Positions 8,877 to 16,132 of a DNA stretch of 64,000 bases are shown here, in pieces; positions within the stretch are counted from its first letter, which is position 1; each line of letters begins with the position of its first letter. A model generated the notes under the pieces. That model was not told where the DNA came from. It saw only the letters and a program-made list of their open reading frames with translations, and ran no database searches. The position numbers and the translations under genes are program-made. The DNA comes from Pedococcus sp. 5OH_020 (GTDB lineage: Bacteria > Actinomycetota > Actinomycetes > Actinomycetales > Dermatophilaceae): the NCBI RefSeq assembly GCF_027812955.1, contig NZ_JAPYZV010000007.1:1-64000 (forward strand), in the 5' to 3' direction.

Positions 8877-9203
8877 CTACGGCGACGGCGGTAGCTCGGC
8901 CTCGGCGTGCAGGCTCGGCGGGCTCGGAAGGGGCCGTCGTGGCTCGCGGACCCCGGCAGTGCCGCCGCCGTCGCTGCCACCCTCGCTGGGAAACACCCAC
9001 ACCAGCTTGCGGCGCCGGGCGCGACCGTGCCGGTACACCGCGTAGAGCGTGAGGTCCTGACCGTGCCCCGAGCCGTGCACCTCGCGCCGCAAGGTCGGCA
9101 GAGCGAGGACGACCGCATCGCCGGGCGTGGAGGCGCGGACGTGGACTGCCCGCCCTCGCGCGTGGCCGGTCCGGTCCTGGGCGACGAGCTCGAAGCGTGG
9201 CAT
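8877..9203 (-). CDS. Small hypothetical protein
   Basis: 108 residues from the ATG at 9203 (MPRFELVAQDRTGHARGRAVHV). The first 75 residues look like a compact beta-rich domain ending in RKLVWVFPSEGG. The rest is Gly/Pro/Ser-rich and may be disordered. No recognised family. It is listed because it is the only plausible frame between the SRPBCC gene and selD. GTG/ATG codons further upstream in frame make the start uncertain. Confidence 0.4.
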   Translation of the reverse strand: MPRFELVAQDRTGHARGRAVHVRASTPGDAVVLALPTLRREVHGSGHGQDLTLYAVYRHGRARRRKLVWVFPSEGGSDGGGTAGVREPRRPLPSPPSLHAEAELPPSP

Positions 9204-9300
9204 GTGCCAAGAGTGCGTCTCAGACACCGTGCTGCACAAGCACTCTCGGCAGTCCGGTGGTCGAGGTCGAGAGCCGGTGCGGGACGGCCGAACGGCTCGG

Positions 9301-10290
9301 TCAGTCGACCCGGATCCGTGCGGGGCCGGCGACCGTGCGACCGATGACCGGATAGCCAGGTAGCTCGCCCACTACGAGGAGGCCGCCGCTGGTCTGCGCG
9401 TCGGCCAGCATGAGCAGCGTGTCCTCGGTGGCCGAACCGTCGAGGTGCGGCCGCACCCAGTCCAGGTTCCGCCGGGTGCCACCACTGACATACCCAGCCC
9501 GCTGCGCCTCCCGCGCCCCCTCCAACAGCGGCACCGAGGCCGCGTCGAGCTCGGCCCCGACGCCGGAGGCCCGGAGCAGCTTGTAGAGGTGCCCCAGCAG
9601 CCCGAAGCCCGTGACGTCCGTGGCCGCCCGTGCCCCTGCCGCCAGCGCGGCATCGCGAGCGCGGTCGTTGAGCGTCGTCATGGACGCGATCGCCTGCGGG
9701 GACACCTCGCCGGTCGCCTTGTGCCGGTTGTTCAGCATGCCGACGCCGATCGGCTTGGTGAGGGTGATCGGCGCCCCAGCCTCGGCGGAGTCGTTCCGCA
9801 GGAGCTGGTTCGGGTCCGCGAGGCCGGTGACCGCCATCCCGTACTTGGGCTCCGGGTCGTCGATGCTGTGACCACCGGCCACCGCACACCCGGCCTGGGT
9901 GGCGACGTCCAGGCCGCCGCGCAGCACCTCACGCAGGAGCTCCAAGGGCAGCACCGAGCGGGGCCAGCCGACCAGGTTCAGGGCCAGCACCGGCCGACCG
10001 CCCATGGCATAGACGTCGGACAGCGCGTTGGCGGCCACGATGCGACCGAAGTCGTAGGCGTCGTCGACCACCGGGGTGAAGAAGTCGGCCGTGCTCACCA
10101 CCGCGGTCCGGTCGTCGAGGCGCAGCACGGCGGCGTCGTCCCCGTCGTCGAGGCCCACGAGCAGCCCCTCGTGGCTGTCGCCCACGAGGCCTCGAACCAC
10201 CTCCTCGAGTTCCCCGGGCGGGATCTTGCAGGCACACCCGCCGCCGGCGGCATACTGCGTCAGCCTCACGGCCAGGCTCTGAGCGGTCAC
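9301..10290 (-). CDS. selD: Selenide, water dikinase
   Basis: 329 residues from the GTG at 10290. SelD makes selenophosphate, the selenium donor for selenocysteyl-tRNA, from selenide and ATP. The N-terminal active site reads G-G-G-C-A-C-K-I-P-P. The essential Cys and Lys are present, and the Cys form is used rather than Sec. The AIRS-like ATP domain follows, with DDAAVLRLDDRTAVVSTADFFTP and NALSDVYAMGG. It is divergent from selA across 47 bp, so the two probably share a promoter region. Together they imply an active selenocysteine pathway, although selB and tRNA-Sec are not in this window. Confidence 0.95.
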   Translation of the reverse strand: MTAQSLAVRLTQYAAGGGCACKIPPGELEEVVRGLVGDSHEGLLVGLDDGDDAAVLRLDDRTAVVSTADFFTPVVDDAYDFGRIVAANALSDVYAMGGRPVLALNLVGWPRSVLPLELLREVLRGGLDVATQAGCAVAGGHSIDDPEPKYGMAVTGLADPNQLLRNDSAEAGAPITLTKPIGVGMLNNRHKATGEVSPQAIASMTTLNDRARDAALAAGARAATDVTGFGLLGHLYKLLRASGVGAELDAASVPLLEGAREAQRAGYVSGGTRRNLDWVRPHLDGSATEDTLLMLADAQTSGGLLVVGELPGYPVIGRTVAGPARIRVD

Positions 10291-10337
10291 GGTGCCTACG
10301 CTAACCTCACCACCGCACGAGCACCCCTGGAGGACGT

Positions 10338-11642
10338 ATGCCGCAGCCGCCGCCCACGGAGGCGCGCCGGCTGGTGCCCCGGACAGACGTCGTGCTGGCG
10401 GATCCTGCTGTGGTGGCTGCCATCTCACGGTGGGGTCGCGACACGGTGCGCACCGCCGTGGTGACGGCCCAGGACCGCGTCCGGCGCGGCGAGCTCGCTC
10501 CGGACGCGGTGGTCGAGGCCACGCTCGCGGCCCTACCGGTCCGCCCCACCTCGCTCACTCCCGTGCTGAACGCCACGGGCGTCGTCATCCACACGAACCT
10601 CGGCCGCGCGCCCCTGTCGCCGGCCGCAGTGGAGGCCATGACGCTGGCCGCCGGGACCGTCGACGTCGAGTTCGACCTCGCCACCGGCCAGCGGTCGCGG
10701 CGCGGTCGTGGCACCCTCGCCGCCCTCCTCGCTGCGGTGCCGCAGGCCGAGGCCGCCCTGGTCGTCAACAACGGTGCCGCCGCGCTGGTGCTGGCAACCA
10801 CCGCGCTGGCCGCAGGACGGGACGTCGTCGTCAGCCGCGGCGAGATGGTGGAGATCGGCGACGGCTTCCGCCTGCCAGAGCTCATCCAGAGCGCCGGCGC
10901 CAGGCTGCGCGAGGTCGGCACGACGAACCGCACGACGCTCGCCGACTACGAAGCGGCCATCGGCCCCGAGACGGGATGCGTCCTCAAGGTCCACCCCAGC
11001 AACTTCCGGGTCGAGGGGTTCACGTCGTCGGTGGGCGTCGCGGCGCTCGCAACGCTCGGCACGCCCCTGGTCCACGACATCGGCAGTGGCCTCCTCCAGC
11101 CGCATCCGCTCCTGCCCGAGGAGCCGGACGCCGCCCGCTCCCTGGCCGAAGGGGCCTCGGTCGTCACCGCCAGCGGCGACAAGCTCCTGGGCGGGCCGCA
11201 GGCTGGGCTGGTCCTCGGGCGGGCCGACATCGTGGAGACGTTGCGCCGCCACCCGCTGGCCCGGGCCCTGCGCGTCGACAAGACGACCCTTGCCGCCCTC
11301 GAGGCCACCCTGCGAGGTCCCGCCCCGCCGGTGCGGCAGGCGCTCGAAGCCGACCCGCAGGTCCTACGGTCGCGCTGCGAGGCCCTGGTGGCGGCCCTTC
11401 CGGCGGACCTGCGCGCCGAGACCGTTCCAGCGGAGGGAGTGGTCGGTGGCGGTGGCGCGCCCGGGCTGGCCCTGCCCGGGTGGGCGGTCGCCCTTCCCGA
11501 GCCGTACGCCGCGCGCCTCCGGTCGCTGGACCACCCCGTCGTCGCGCGCCTCGAGCGGGGACACTGCCTGGTGGACCTACGGTGCATCGCGGCGGAGGCG
11601 GACGGCGCGGTGCTGGACGCCATCCTCTCCGCCAGGGGGTGA
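10338..11642 (+). CDS. selA: L-seryl-tRNA(Sec) selenium transferase
   Basis: 434 residues from the ATG at 10338, preceded by GGAGG at 10328. SelA is the PLP enzyme that converts seryl-tRNA(Sec) to selenocysteyl-tRNA(Sec) using selenophosphate. Visible features are the N-terminal tRNA-binding region, NATGVVIHTNLGRAPLS, NNGAAALVLATTAL, and the PLP lysine in TASGDKLLGGPQAG near residue 282. Length is close to the usual 430-470. It is convergent with the mau-like operon, with only 43 bp between stops. In many genomes selB follows selA, but here it does not. Confidence 0.95.
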   Translation: MPQPPPTEARRLVPRTDVVLADPAVVAAISRWGRDTVRTAVVTAQDRVRRGELAPDAVVEATLAALPVRPTSLTPVLNATGVVIHTNLGRAPLSPAAVEAMTLAAGTVDVEFDLATGQRSRRGRGTLAALLAAVPQAEAALVVNNGAAALVLATTALAAGRDVVVSRGEMVEIGDGFRLPELIQSAGARLREVGTTNRTTLADYEAAIGPETGCVLKVHPSNFRVEGFTSSVGVAALATLGTPLVHDIGSGLLQPHPLLPEEPDAARSLAEGASVVTASGDKLLGGPQAGLVLGRADIVETLRRHPLARALRVDKTTLAALEATLRGPAPPVRQALEADPQVLRSRCEALVAALPADLRAETVPAEGVVGGGGAPGLALPGWAVALPEPYAARLRSLDHPVVARLERGHCLVDLRCIAAEADGAVLDAILSARG

Positions 11643-11685
11643 TCGTCAGGCTCCGATGGGTTGGGCCGTGATCGTCAGGCCGGCC

Positions 11686-13248
11686 TCAGGCTGTGATCGT
11701 GCCGCCCTCGAAGGTGCAGGTGAGCTGCCCGTCCGCGGTCGCCACGGTGTCCGTGAGCGGGAACCCGTACTGGCCGGTGGAGCCTCCGGCGAGCTTCCAC
11801 TGGGTCAGCACCGCACCGTAGACCCGCTTCGGCGCAGGCGTCGTCGAGGTCAGGGCCCACAGCTCCCCACGCTGGAAGAACTGCGCCGTCCCCCGCGTGA
11901 CGCTGTGGCTGGCACCCGTGGGATACCCGAGTACGCCACCTTCGCGGCCGGCTGCCACCCACCGTGCGTACATGGGTGCGAAGACGGCCTGCGTGGGGAC
12001 GGGTCCCCCACAGATCGCTCCGTTCTGGAAAGGCTGGATCCAGCCGCTGTTCACGGCCGCCTTCTGCGGTCCGGTGGGGTAGCCGAGAGGCCCGCGCTCG
12101 CGGGACAGCTGTTTCCACGTGGCGTAGCTCTGGCCCACCACGAGCTGTGTCGACGTGACGCTGCTGTCTGCAATGGCACCCTTCTGGAACAGCTGGTACC
12201 AGCCGCCCTGGGTGCTCGTCGCGTACGCGCCGACGGGATAGCCGAGGACCCCGCGCTCGCGCCCGTTGGCCTTCCACAGCGTCCAGCGATAGCCCCACAC
12301 CACCTGCGTGGTCGTGCTGGCGGAGTCGGTGATGGCGCCCTTCTCGAAGATCTGCATCCAGCCGGAGTCGGTGAGACCGCGCACGGTGGCCGCGGTCGGG
12401 TAGCCGAGACGCCCGGTCGGGCCGCCGTTCGCGGCGTAGATCGTGCGCATCCACTCGGTGACGGGGACAGCGCCATACGTGGACGTGTAGTAGATGACCC
12501 CACCCTGGTAGGCGACGTAGCGTCCCCGCCCGTCACCGATGGCCCGCACCGGCCCGCGAGAGGCCTTGAGGTACGACCCCTGCTCGCCCATCGCGTGGTA
12601 CTTCCGGGTGATCGGCTCCCACTTCGGCAGGCACGGCGCGCTGTGCTCGCTGGTGCGGTTGTCCGACAGGGAGGTCGTCGTGCAGTTGGCCCAGTGGTAC
12701 GGCGCGACGCAACTGACGACCCGGCAGTGGACCCCTCCGCTGCACTTGACCTGAGTGTTGCACTGGCCGTAACGGAAGGCGTTGCAGCAGACCCGCCGCT
12801 GGTCGCACGTGGCGGTGGAGCCGGAACCGCACGAGCAGCTCCAGCACCTGCTGTCACAGATGCCGTCACTGCAGCCCGAGGTGCACTTCGAGCAGGAGGC
12901 GTTGCAGTCGACGATGTAGCGGTACCCGCTGCCGCACCAGGAGGAGTCGGCCGCCTTCCACCACCCTGCCGAGAAGCTGCCTGGCGGGCAGGCGTTGACA
13001 CCGTTGTTGATCGTGCAGCAGAAGACGGTCCAGCCGCTGCTCGCCGTGTTGCCCGGTCCGCAGATCGTCGCGTACGCCGGCACTGGCCGCAGCACGTACT
13101 CCTTGGGTTTGGTGACGAGCGCGGCCGCCGCCACGGTGGTCCCGACGAGCAGGTCGCGCCGTCTCACCGGACGCAGACGGCGTGACAGCGACCCGATGAG
13201 CCCGGCGACCCCGCCGGGCCCCTCGATGACGTCGTCCAGCGTGCTCAT
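11686..13248 (-). CDS. Tat-exported Cys-rich MauA-like protein with LGFP repeats
   Basis: 520 residues. A twin-arginine signal (RRRDLLVGTTVAAAALV, residues 29-45) precedes a domain with 22 cysteines between residues 63 and 206. The segment NACPPGSFSAGWWKAADSSWC then YRYIVDCNASC resembles the methylamine dehydrogenase light chain (MauA), in which CPPG..W..C surrounds a tryptophan that becomes part of tryptophan tryptophylquinone (TTQ). PYHWANC near 183-189 could correspond to the second. The C-terminal half carries about five LGFP repeats of roughly 54 residues (RLGYPT, VLGYPV, PLGYPT, VLGYPT, QYGFPL), a module linked to cell-wall binding. It is last in the operon, with ATGA overlap with the gene before it. 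The similarity is by eye, and TTQ formation is inference. Confidence 0.7.
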   Translation of the reverse strand: MSTLDDVIEGPGGVAGLIGSLSRRLRPVRRRDLLVGTTVAAAALVTKPKEYVLRPVPAYATICGPGNTASSGWTVFCCTINNGVNACPPGSFSAGWWKAADSSWCGSGYRYIVDCNASCSKCTSGCSDGICDSRCWSCSCGSGSTATCDQRRVCCNAFRYGQCNTQVKCSGGVHCRVVSCVAPYHWANCTTTSLSDNRTSEHSAPCLPKWEPITRKYHAMGEQGSYLKASRGPVRAIGDGRGRYVAYQGGVIYYTSTYGAVPVTEWMRTIYAANGGPTGRLGYPTAATVRGLTDSGWMQIFEKGAITDSASTTTQVVWGYRWTLWKANGRERGVLGYPVGAYATSTQGGWYQLFQKGAIADSSVTSTQLVVGQSYATWKQLSRERGPLGYPTGPQKAAVNSGWIQPFQNGAICGGPVPTQAVFAPMYARWVAAGREGGVLGYPTGASHSVTRGTAQFFQRGELWALTSTTPAPKRVYGAVLTQWKLAGGSTGQYGFPLTDTVATADGQLTCTFEGGTITA

Positions 13249-13754
13249 GGCCGTCCTCCCTGGCGGACGAGGGTGTCTCGGTCGGTGATGTGCACGGTCT
13301 TGATCAGCTGAGCCGCCCGTGGCACCGAGGCCATCCGGCGGGCATGGCTGCCCAGCACCGTGAACAGACAGAAGGCACGCCCGCCGGAGGAGAAGAAGTG
13401 CTGGGCGGCACTCATGCCCGGCAGCGGCCGCTGCAGCCGGTTCGGGGCGAACTGGGAGGGCGCAAGCCGCGGCATGCCCTGCCGTTCGAAGAGCCCCTGG
13501 TCGGCGACCTCCGGGCCGTAGTCCACCAGCGCGACGAAGATGTCGTCGGGCCCGAGGAGGTCCACGACTCCCGTGCCGAAGTCGCCCCGCGCGGCGGGCA
13601 TCGTCCGGGTGCAGGCGTGCAGCACCGGACGGGTGACGTCCTGAAGGGTCATCGAGCGTGCGGAAGGCTCGAGCGGTTCGGCTCCCGGACGTCGCGTGAC
13701 GGCGACCTGCCAGCCACGCGGCGGAGCAGCCTTGATTCCGTAGTCGTCTGCCAT
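13245..13754 (-). CDS. Unrecognised protein of the mau-like operon
   Basis: 169 residues from the ATG at 13754, two bases after the stop of the CcdA/MauF-like gene; its TGA overlaps the ATG of the MauA-like gene. No signal peptide or membrane helix is evident. Recognisable stretches are GWQVAVTRRPGAEPLEP, DIFVALVDYGPEVAD and GGRAFCLFTVLGSHA. It looks cytosolic and mostly beta-stranded. I do not recognise the family. Tight coupling to both neighbours makes it a component of the same system, perhaps a chaperone or assembly factor for the Cys-rich exported protein (inference). Confidence 0.6.
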   Translation of the reverse strand: MADDYGIKAAPPRGWQVAVTRRPGAEPLEPSARSMTLQDVTRPVLHACTRTMPAARGDFGTGVVDLLGPDDIFVALVDYGPEVADQGLFERQGMPRLAPSQFAPNRLQRPLPGMSAAQHFFSSGGRAFCLFTVLGSHARRMASVPRAAQLIKTVHITDRDTLVRQGGRP

Positions 13755-13756
13755 GC

Positions 13757-14446
13757 CTAGCTCCCCGTCGCCGCGGCCAGGAGGGCTACGGCAGCGCCTC
13801 CGAGCGCCACCCTAGCCACGACCTGCGCCGGAACTGCCCATCGATCGACCGTGCCGAAGACCGCGTGGAGCGCCTCTCGGGACCGCACACGCGCCATGAG
13901 CAACGACGGTACGGCACGCACCACCCCGAACACCGCACCGATCGCGAACCCGACCTCCACGCGTCCGCTCAGCGTCGCGAGCAACACCACCGCGTACGTC
14001 GTCGCGCTCGTGACGATCGTGACCAGCCCGAACCCGAGCTGGGCACCGAAGCCGACGCCGTAGACCCAGCCGCGGTACCGGGTGAGCCACTGCTCGTCCA
14101 CCTGTCGGCGCCACGACGGCACGCCAGCGCCACCGGGGCGCAGGTCGAGCGCCAGTCCCAGCAGGAGGAGGCCGCCTGCCGCGAGCAGCGCCCAGCGTGA
14201 GCCGCGGACTGCGTCCGGGAGAAGGCCGCCGAGTAGCGCGGCGAGGCCACCGAGAGCCAGACCGCCGGCCAGCGAGCCGACCAGGTATGCCGCGGTGGTC
14301 AGCCACCACCGGGAGCCGCGGGCCCGCTCACCGAGCGGGCTGATGCTGGAGAGCATCGACTCGCCTCAAGGCGACCACGTGGCGCGCACCGCCGCGACCA
14401 CGGCCATGGGCAGCCCCAGGCCGAGCGCGAGAGTCGTCACCGACAT
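13757..14446 (-). CDS. CcdA/MauF-like membrane protein with in-frame UGA; candidate selenoprotein
   Basis: From the ATG at 14446 (four bases after the upstream stop) the frame reads M-S-V-T-T-L-A-L-G, a first membrane helix, then A-T-W-S-P-UGA-G-E-S-M-L-S-S-I-S-P, and continues without interruption to 13757. The UGA (14368-14366) is codon 27. In CcdA/DsbD-type electron carriers the first helix ends in an S-P-C motif, so UGA replaces that cysteine. The rest, about 200 residues with no cysteine at all, has about five more membrane helices (TTAAYLVGSLAGGLALGG; LGFGLVTIVTSATTYAVVLL). Reading from the internal ATG at 14356 would give a 199-residue protein lacking helix 1. selA and selD lie about 2-4 kb away. 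A nonsense mutation from UGC is the alternative. Confidence 0.7.
14322..14340 (-). promoter_or_regulatory. Possible bacterial SECIS hairpin downstream of the UGA
   Basis: On the coding strand, GCCCGCTC-GGT-GAGCGGGC forms a perfect 8-bp stem with a three-base loop starting with G. The loop begins about 33 nt after the UGA. Bacterial SECIS elements recognised by SelB are expected about 16-37 nt downstream, with a G among the first loop bases. A second, shorter hairpin (GATGCT-CTCC-AGCATC, loop about 14 nt after the UGA) lies between and is a less good fit. Confidence 0.55.
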
Positions 14447-14449
14447 GGT

Positions 14450-15445
14450 TCAGCGTCCGTGGTCCGCGTGGTCCGCGTGGTCCGCGTGGTCCGCGTGGTC
14501 CGCGTGGTCATGGTGGTCATGGTGGTCATGGTGGTCATGGTGGGCATGGCTGGCGTGGTCGTGATGGTGGCCGTGGTTGTGGTCGTGGTGGTGACCCTCG
14601 GTGTCCGGATGCTCGCCGTCCAGAACTCCGCCATCCAGAACTCCGCGATCCAGAGCCTCGACATCCGGCGACTGGAAGAGGCTGGGGTCGCCAGGTCGCA
14701 GGCCGGCGGCCAGCAGCTCCTCGTCCATCCGCGGGACGTTGTCGCGCTCGCCGCGGCCGAGGTCCTCGCCGACCAGCAGGCCGGGGCCGCTGCGGCCCGC
14801 GGCGGCACGGGCGTCCGCGCTGTCGGAGACGCCTTGCGCCATCAGGTCCCGCACCTGCGGCCAGGTCGTCGCCGAGCCCTCCCCGGTGATCCGACCGCCC
14901 TCCACGTAGACGAAGTAGGGGGAGCCCGGGATGTCGTAGTCGGTCCAGGCCCCCGAGGACTGCACGACCGGCAGGTCTCCGGCGAGCTTGCGAAGGCTCG
15001 GCACCGACTCCTCCTCCGGCCCCTTGGCTACCACGCGCAGGTCTCCGTTGCCCGGCACGTCGACCTCCTGCCTGAACTCCTGCCAGAACGTCTCGCAGAC
15101 GCTGCATCCGCTCGTGAGAAACGCCAGCAGCGTCCGCGACCCGGGCGTCGTCACGGTCACGGTCGTCTCGGCACGGTCGAGGTCGGTGCCGACGATGTCG
15201 CGTGCCCGGGTCGACTCCTTCCTGCTGGCCGGGACGACGCCCGGCTCCAGCTCCACCGGGACCGGCCCCGGACCGCCTCCGGTCGTGGCTCGAGTCACCC
15301 CGGTGCCCGCTTCCTTCTCGAGCTCCAGGCCCGCACCCAGCTCGTGAAGCGCCTTGAGGATCAGGGCGTGGCTTCGCAGGAGCCCCAGGACCAGGACGCC
15401 GAGCAGGGCGATGGCGACGCCCTCGGCGACGACTGCAGCAAGCAT
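14450..15445 (-). CDS. Membrane-anchored thioredoxin-like protein (MauD/TlpA type) with His-rich tail
   Basis: 331 residues from the ATG at 15445. An N-terminal membrane helix (AEGVAIALLGVLVLGLL) precedes a thioredoxin fold with active-site-like SGCSVCETFW and the cis-Pro region DIPGSPYFVYVEGG. MauD plays this role in methylamine dehydrogenase light-chain disulphide assembly. The last 50 residues are almost only His, Asp and Ala (HHHDHNHGHHHDH, then repeated HDH and HAD units), a likely metal-binding tail not usual for MauD. It starts two bases after the MauE-like stop and ends four bases before the selenoprotein start. Confidence 0.8.
   Translation of the reverse strand: MLAAVVAEGVAIALLGVLVLGLLRSHALILKALHELGAGLELEKEAGTGVTRATTGGGPGPVPVELEPGVVPASRKESTRARDIVGTDLDRAETTVTVTTPGSRTLLAFLTSGCSVCETFWQEFRQEVDVPGNGDLRVVAKGPEEESVPSLRKLAGDLPVVQSSGAWTDYDIPGSPYFVYVEGGRITGEGSATTWPQVRDLMAQGVSDSADARAAAGRSGPGLLVGEDLGRGERDNVPRMDEELLAAGLRPGDPSLFQSPDVEALDRGVLDGGVLDGEHPDTEGHHHDHNHGHHHDHASHAHHDHHDHHDHHDHADHADHADHADHADHGR
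14459..14575. repeat. Short tandem repeats encoding the His-rich tail
   Basis: Nine-base units (tccgcgtgg, about five copies, 14459-14505) followed by tcatggtgg copies (14506-14541) on the plus strand encode repeated H-A-D and H-D-H triplets of the thioredoxin-like protein. These are coding microsatellites likely to vary in copy number. Confidence 0.85.
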
Positions 15446-15447
15446 GT

Positions 15448-15975
15448 TCAGCCCTTCGTGGTGCCGCGGATGGCGGCAGGGGAGACGGTGGGCAGGACGG
15501 CCATGACCTGCCAGGCCAGGAAGCCGACCAGCAGGGCGAGTGCCACGGTCGTCACGGTGGCGGCGTCGACGGCCGACCAGGCGCCCTGCGGTGGCTCCAG
15601 TGCGACGGCGACGCCCGTCAGCGCCGCAAGCCCGGTGAGCGCCGCATGCGTCCGCGTGGCCGGCGTGTCCGGCTTGCCGAAGCAGCCGCACGACCCGAGG
15701 ATGCCGCCGCGCGTGAGGACCCGCACCACGAACGCCGTGAAGACCAGGTACGCCGTCGCGACCAGCGCCGCGCCGATCCGCCCGGGCGCCAGCACCGCCC
15801 AGCCACCCACCAGGACCTCGGCAGCGGCGAAGCCGCGCACGACCAGGCGGTTGGCCGGCAGCCCGGCGGCGCGCAGGGCCCGGACGAGGGGCATGGGGTC
15901 GGCGACCTTGGGCACTCCGGCCACGACGAGCAGCCCCGCCGCGGCGAGGAACGGTCCGGCAGCTACGTCCCACAT
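15448..15975 (-). CDS. MauE/DoxX-like redox membrane protein
   Basis: 175 residues with four predicted membrane helices, beginning with GPFLAAAGLLVVAGVPKVADP, the usual DoxX/MauE opening. The GGILGSCGCFGKPD motif near residue 95 matches the conserved Cys pair region of MauE-type proteins, which are needed for methylamine dehydrogenase light-chain maturation. It is first in the five-gene operon, whose promoter should lie in 15976-16130. No other mau gene (mauB, mauG) is present, so the substrate is probably the Cys-rich protein at the operon end. Confidence 0.8.
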   Translation of the reverse strand: MWDVAAGPFLAAAGLLVVAGVPKVADPMPLVRALRAAGLPANRLVVRGFAAAEVLVGGWAVLAPGRIGAALVATAYLVFTAFVVRVLTRGGILGSCGCFGKPDTPATRTHAALTGLAALTGVAVALEPPQGAWSAVDAATVTTVALALLVGFLAWQVMAVLPTVSPAAIRGTTKG

Positions 15976-16132
15976 ACGAGGTCACCGTACCGGGCCACCG
16001 CCGACATCCCCATGCGAAACGGGGGCCGCGTCTCGACCGCCGGCTCACAGTGCCGTGTCGTCACGCGACCCCCGTTTCGGCAGACCTGGTGGTCGGTCCA
16101 GCAGACCTTGTGGTCGTCCAGGAGACCGTTGG

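Noticed and set aside
9204-9300. tRNA-Sec (selC) between selD and the small hypothetical gene
   Set aside because: No acceptor stem, T arm or long variable arm is found there, nor between selA and the LGFP gene.
13757-14356. Simple 199-residue protein starting at the ATG at 14356
   Set aside because: Possible, but it leaves an in-frame upstream start with a helix at the correct operon spacing unexplained and cuts off the motif W-S-P-x-G. The UGA-decoding reading explains more.
14459-14575. Possible CRISPR or non-coding repeat array
   Set aside because: Units are 9 bases without spacers and encode the His-rich tail in frame.
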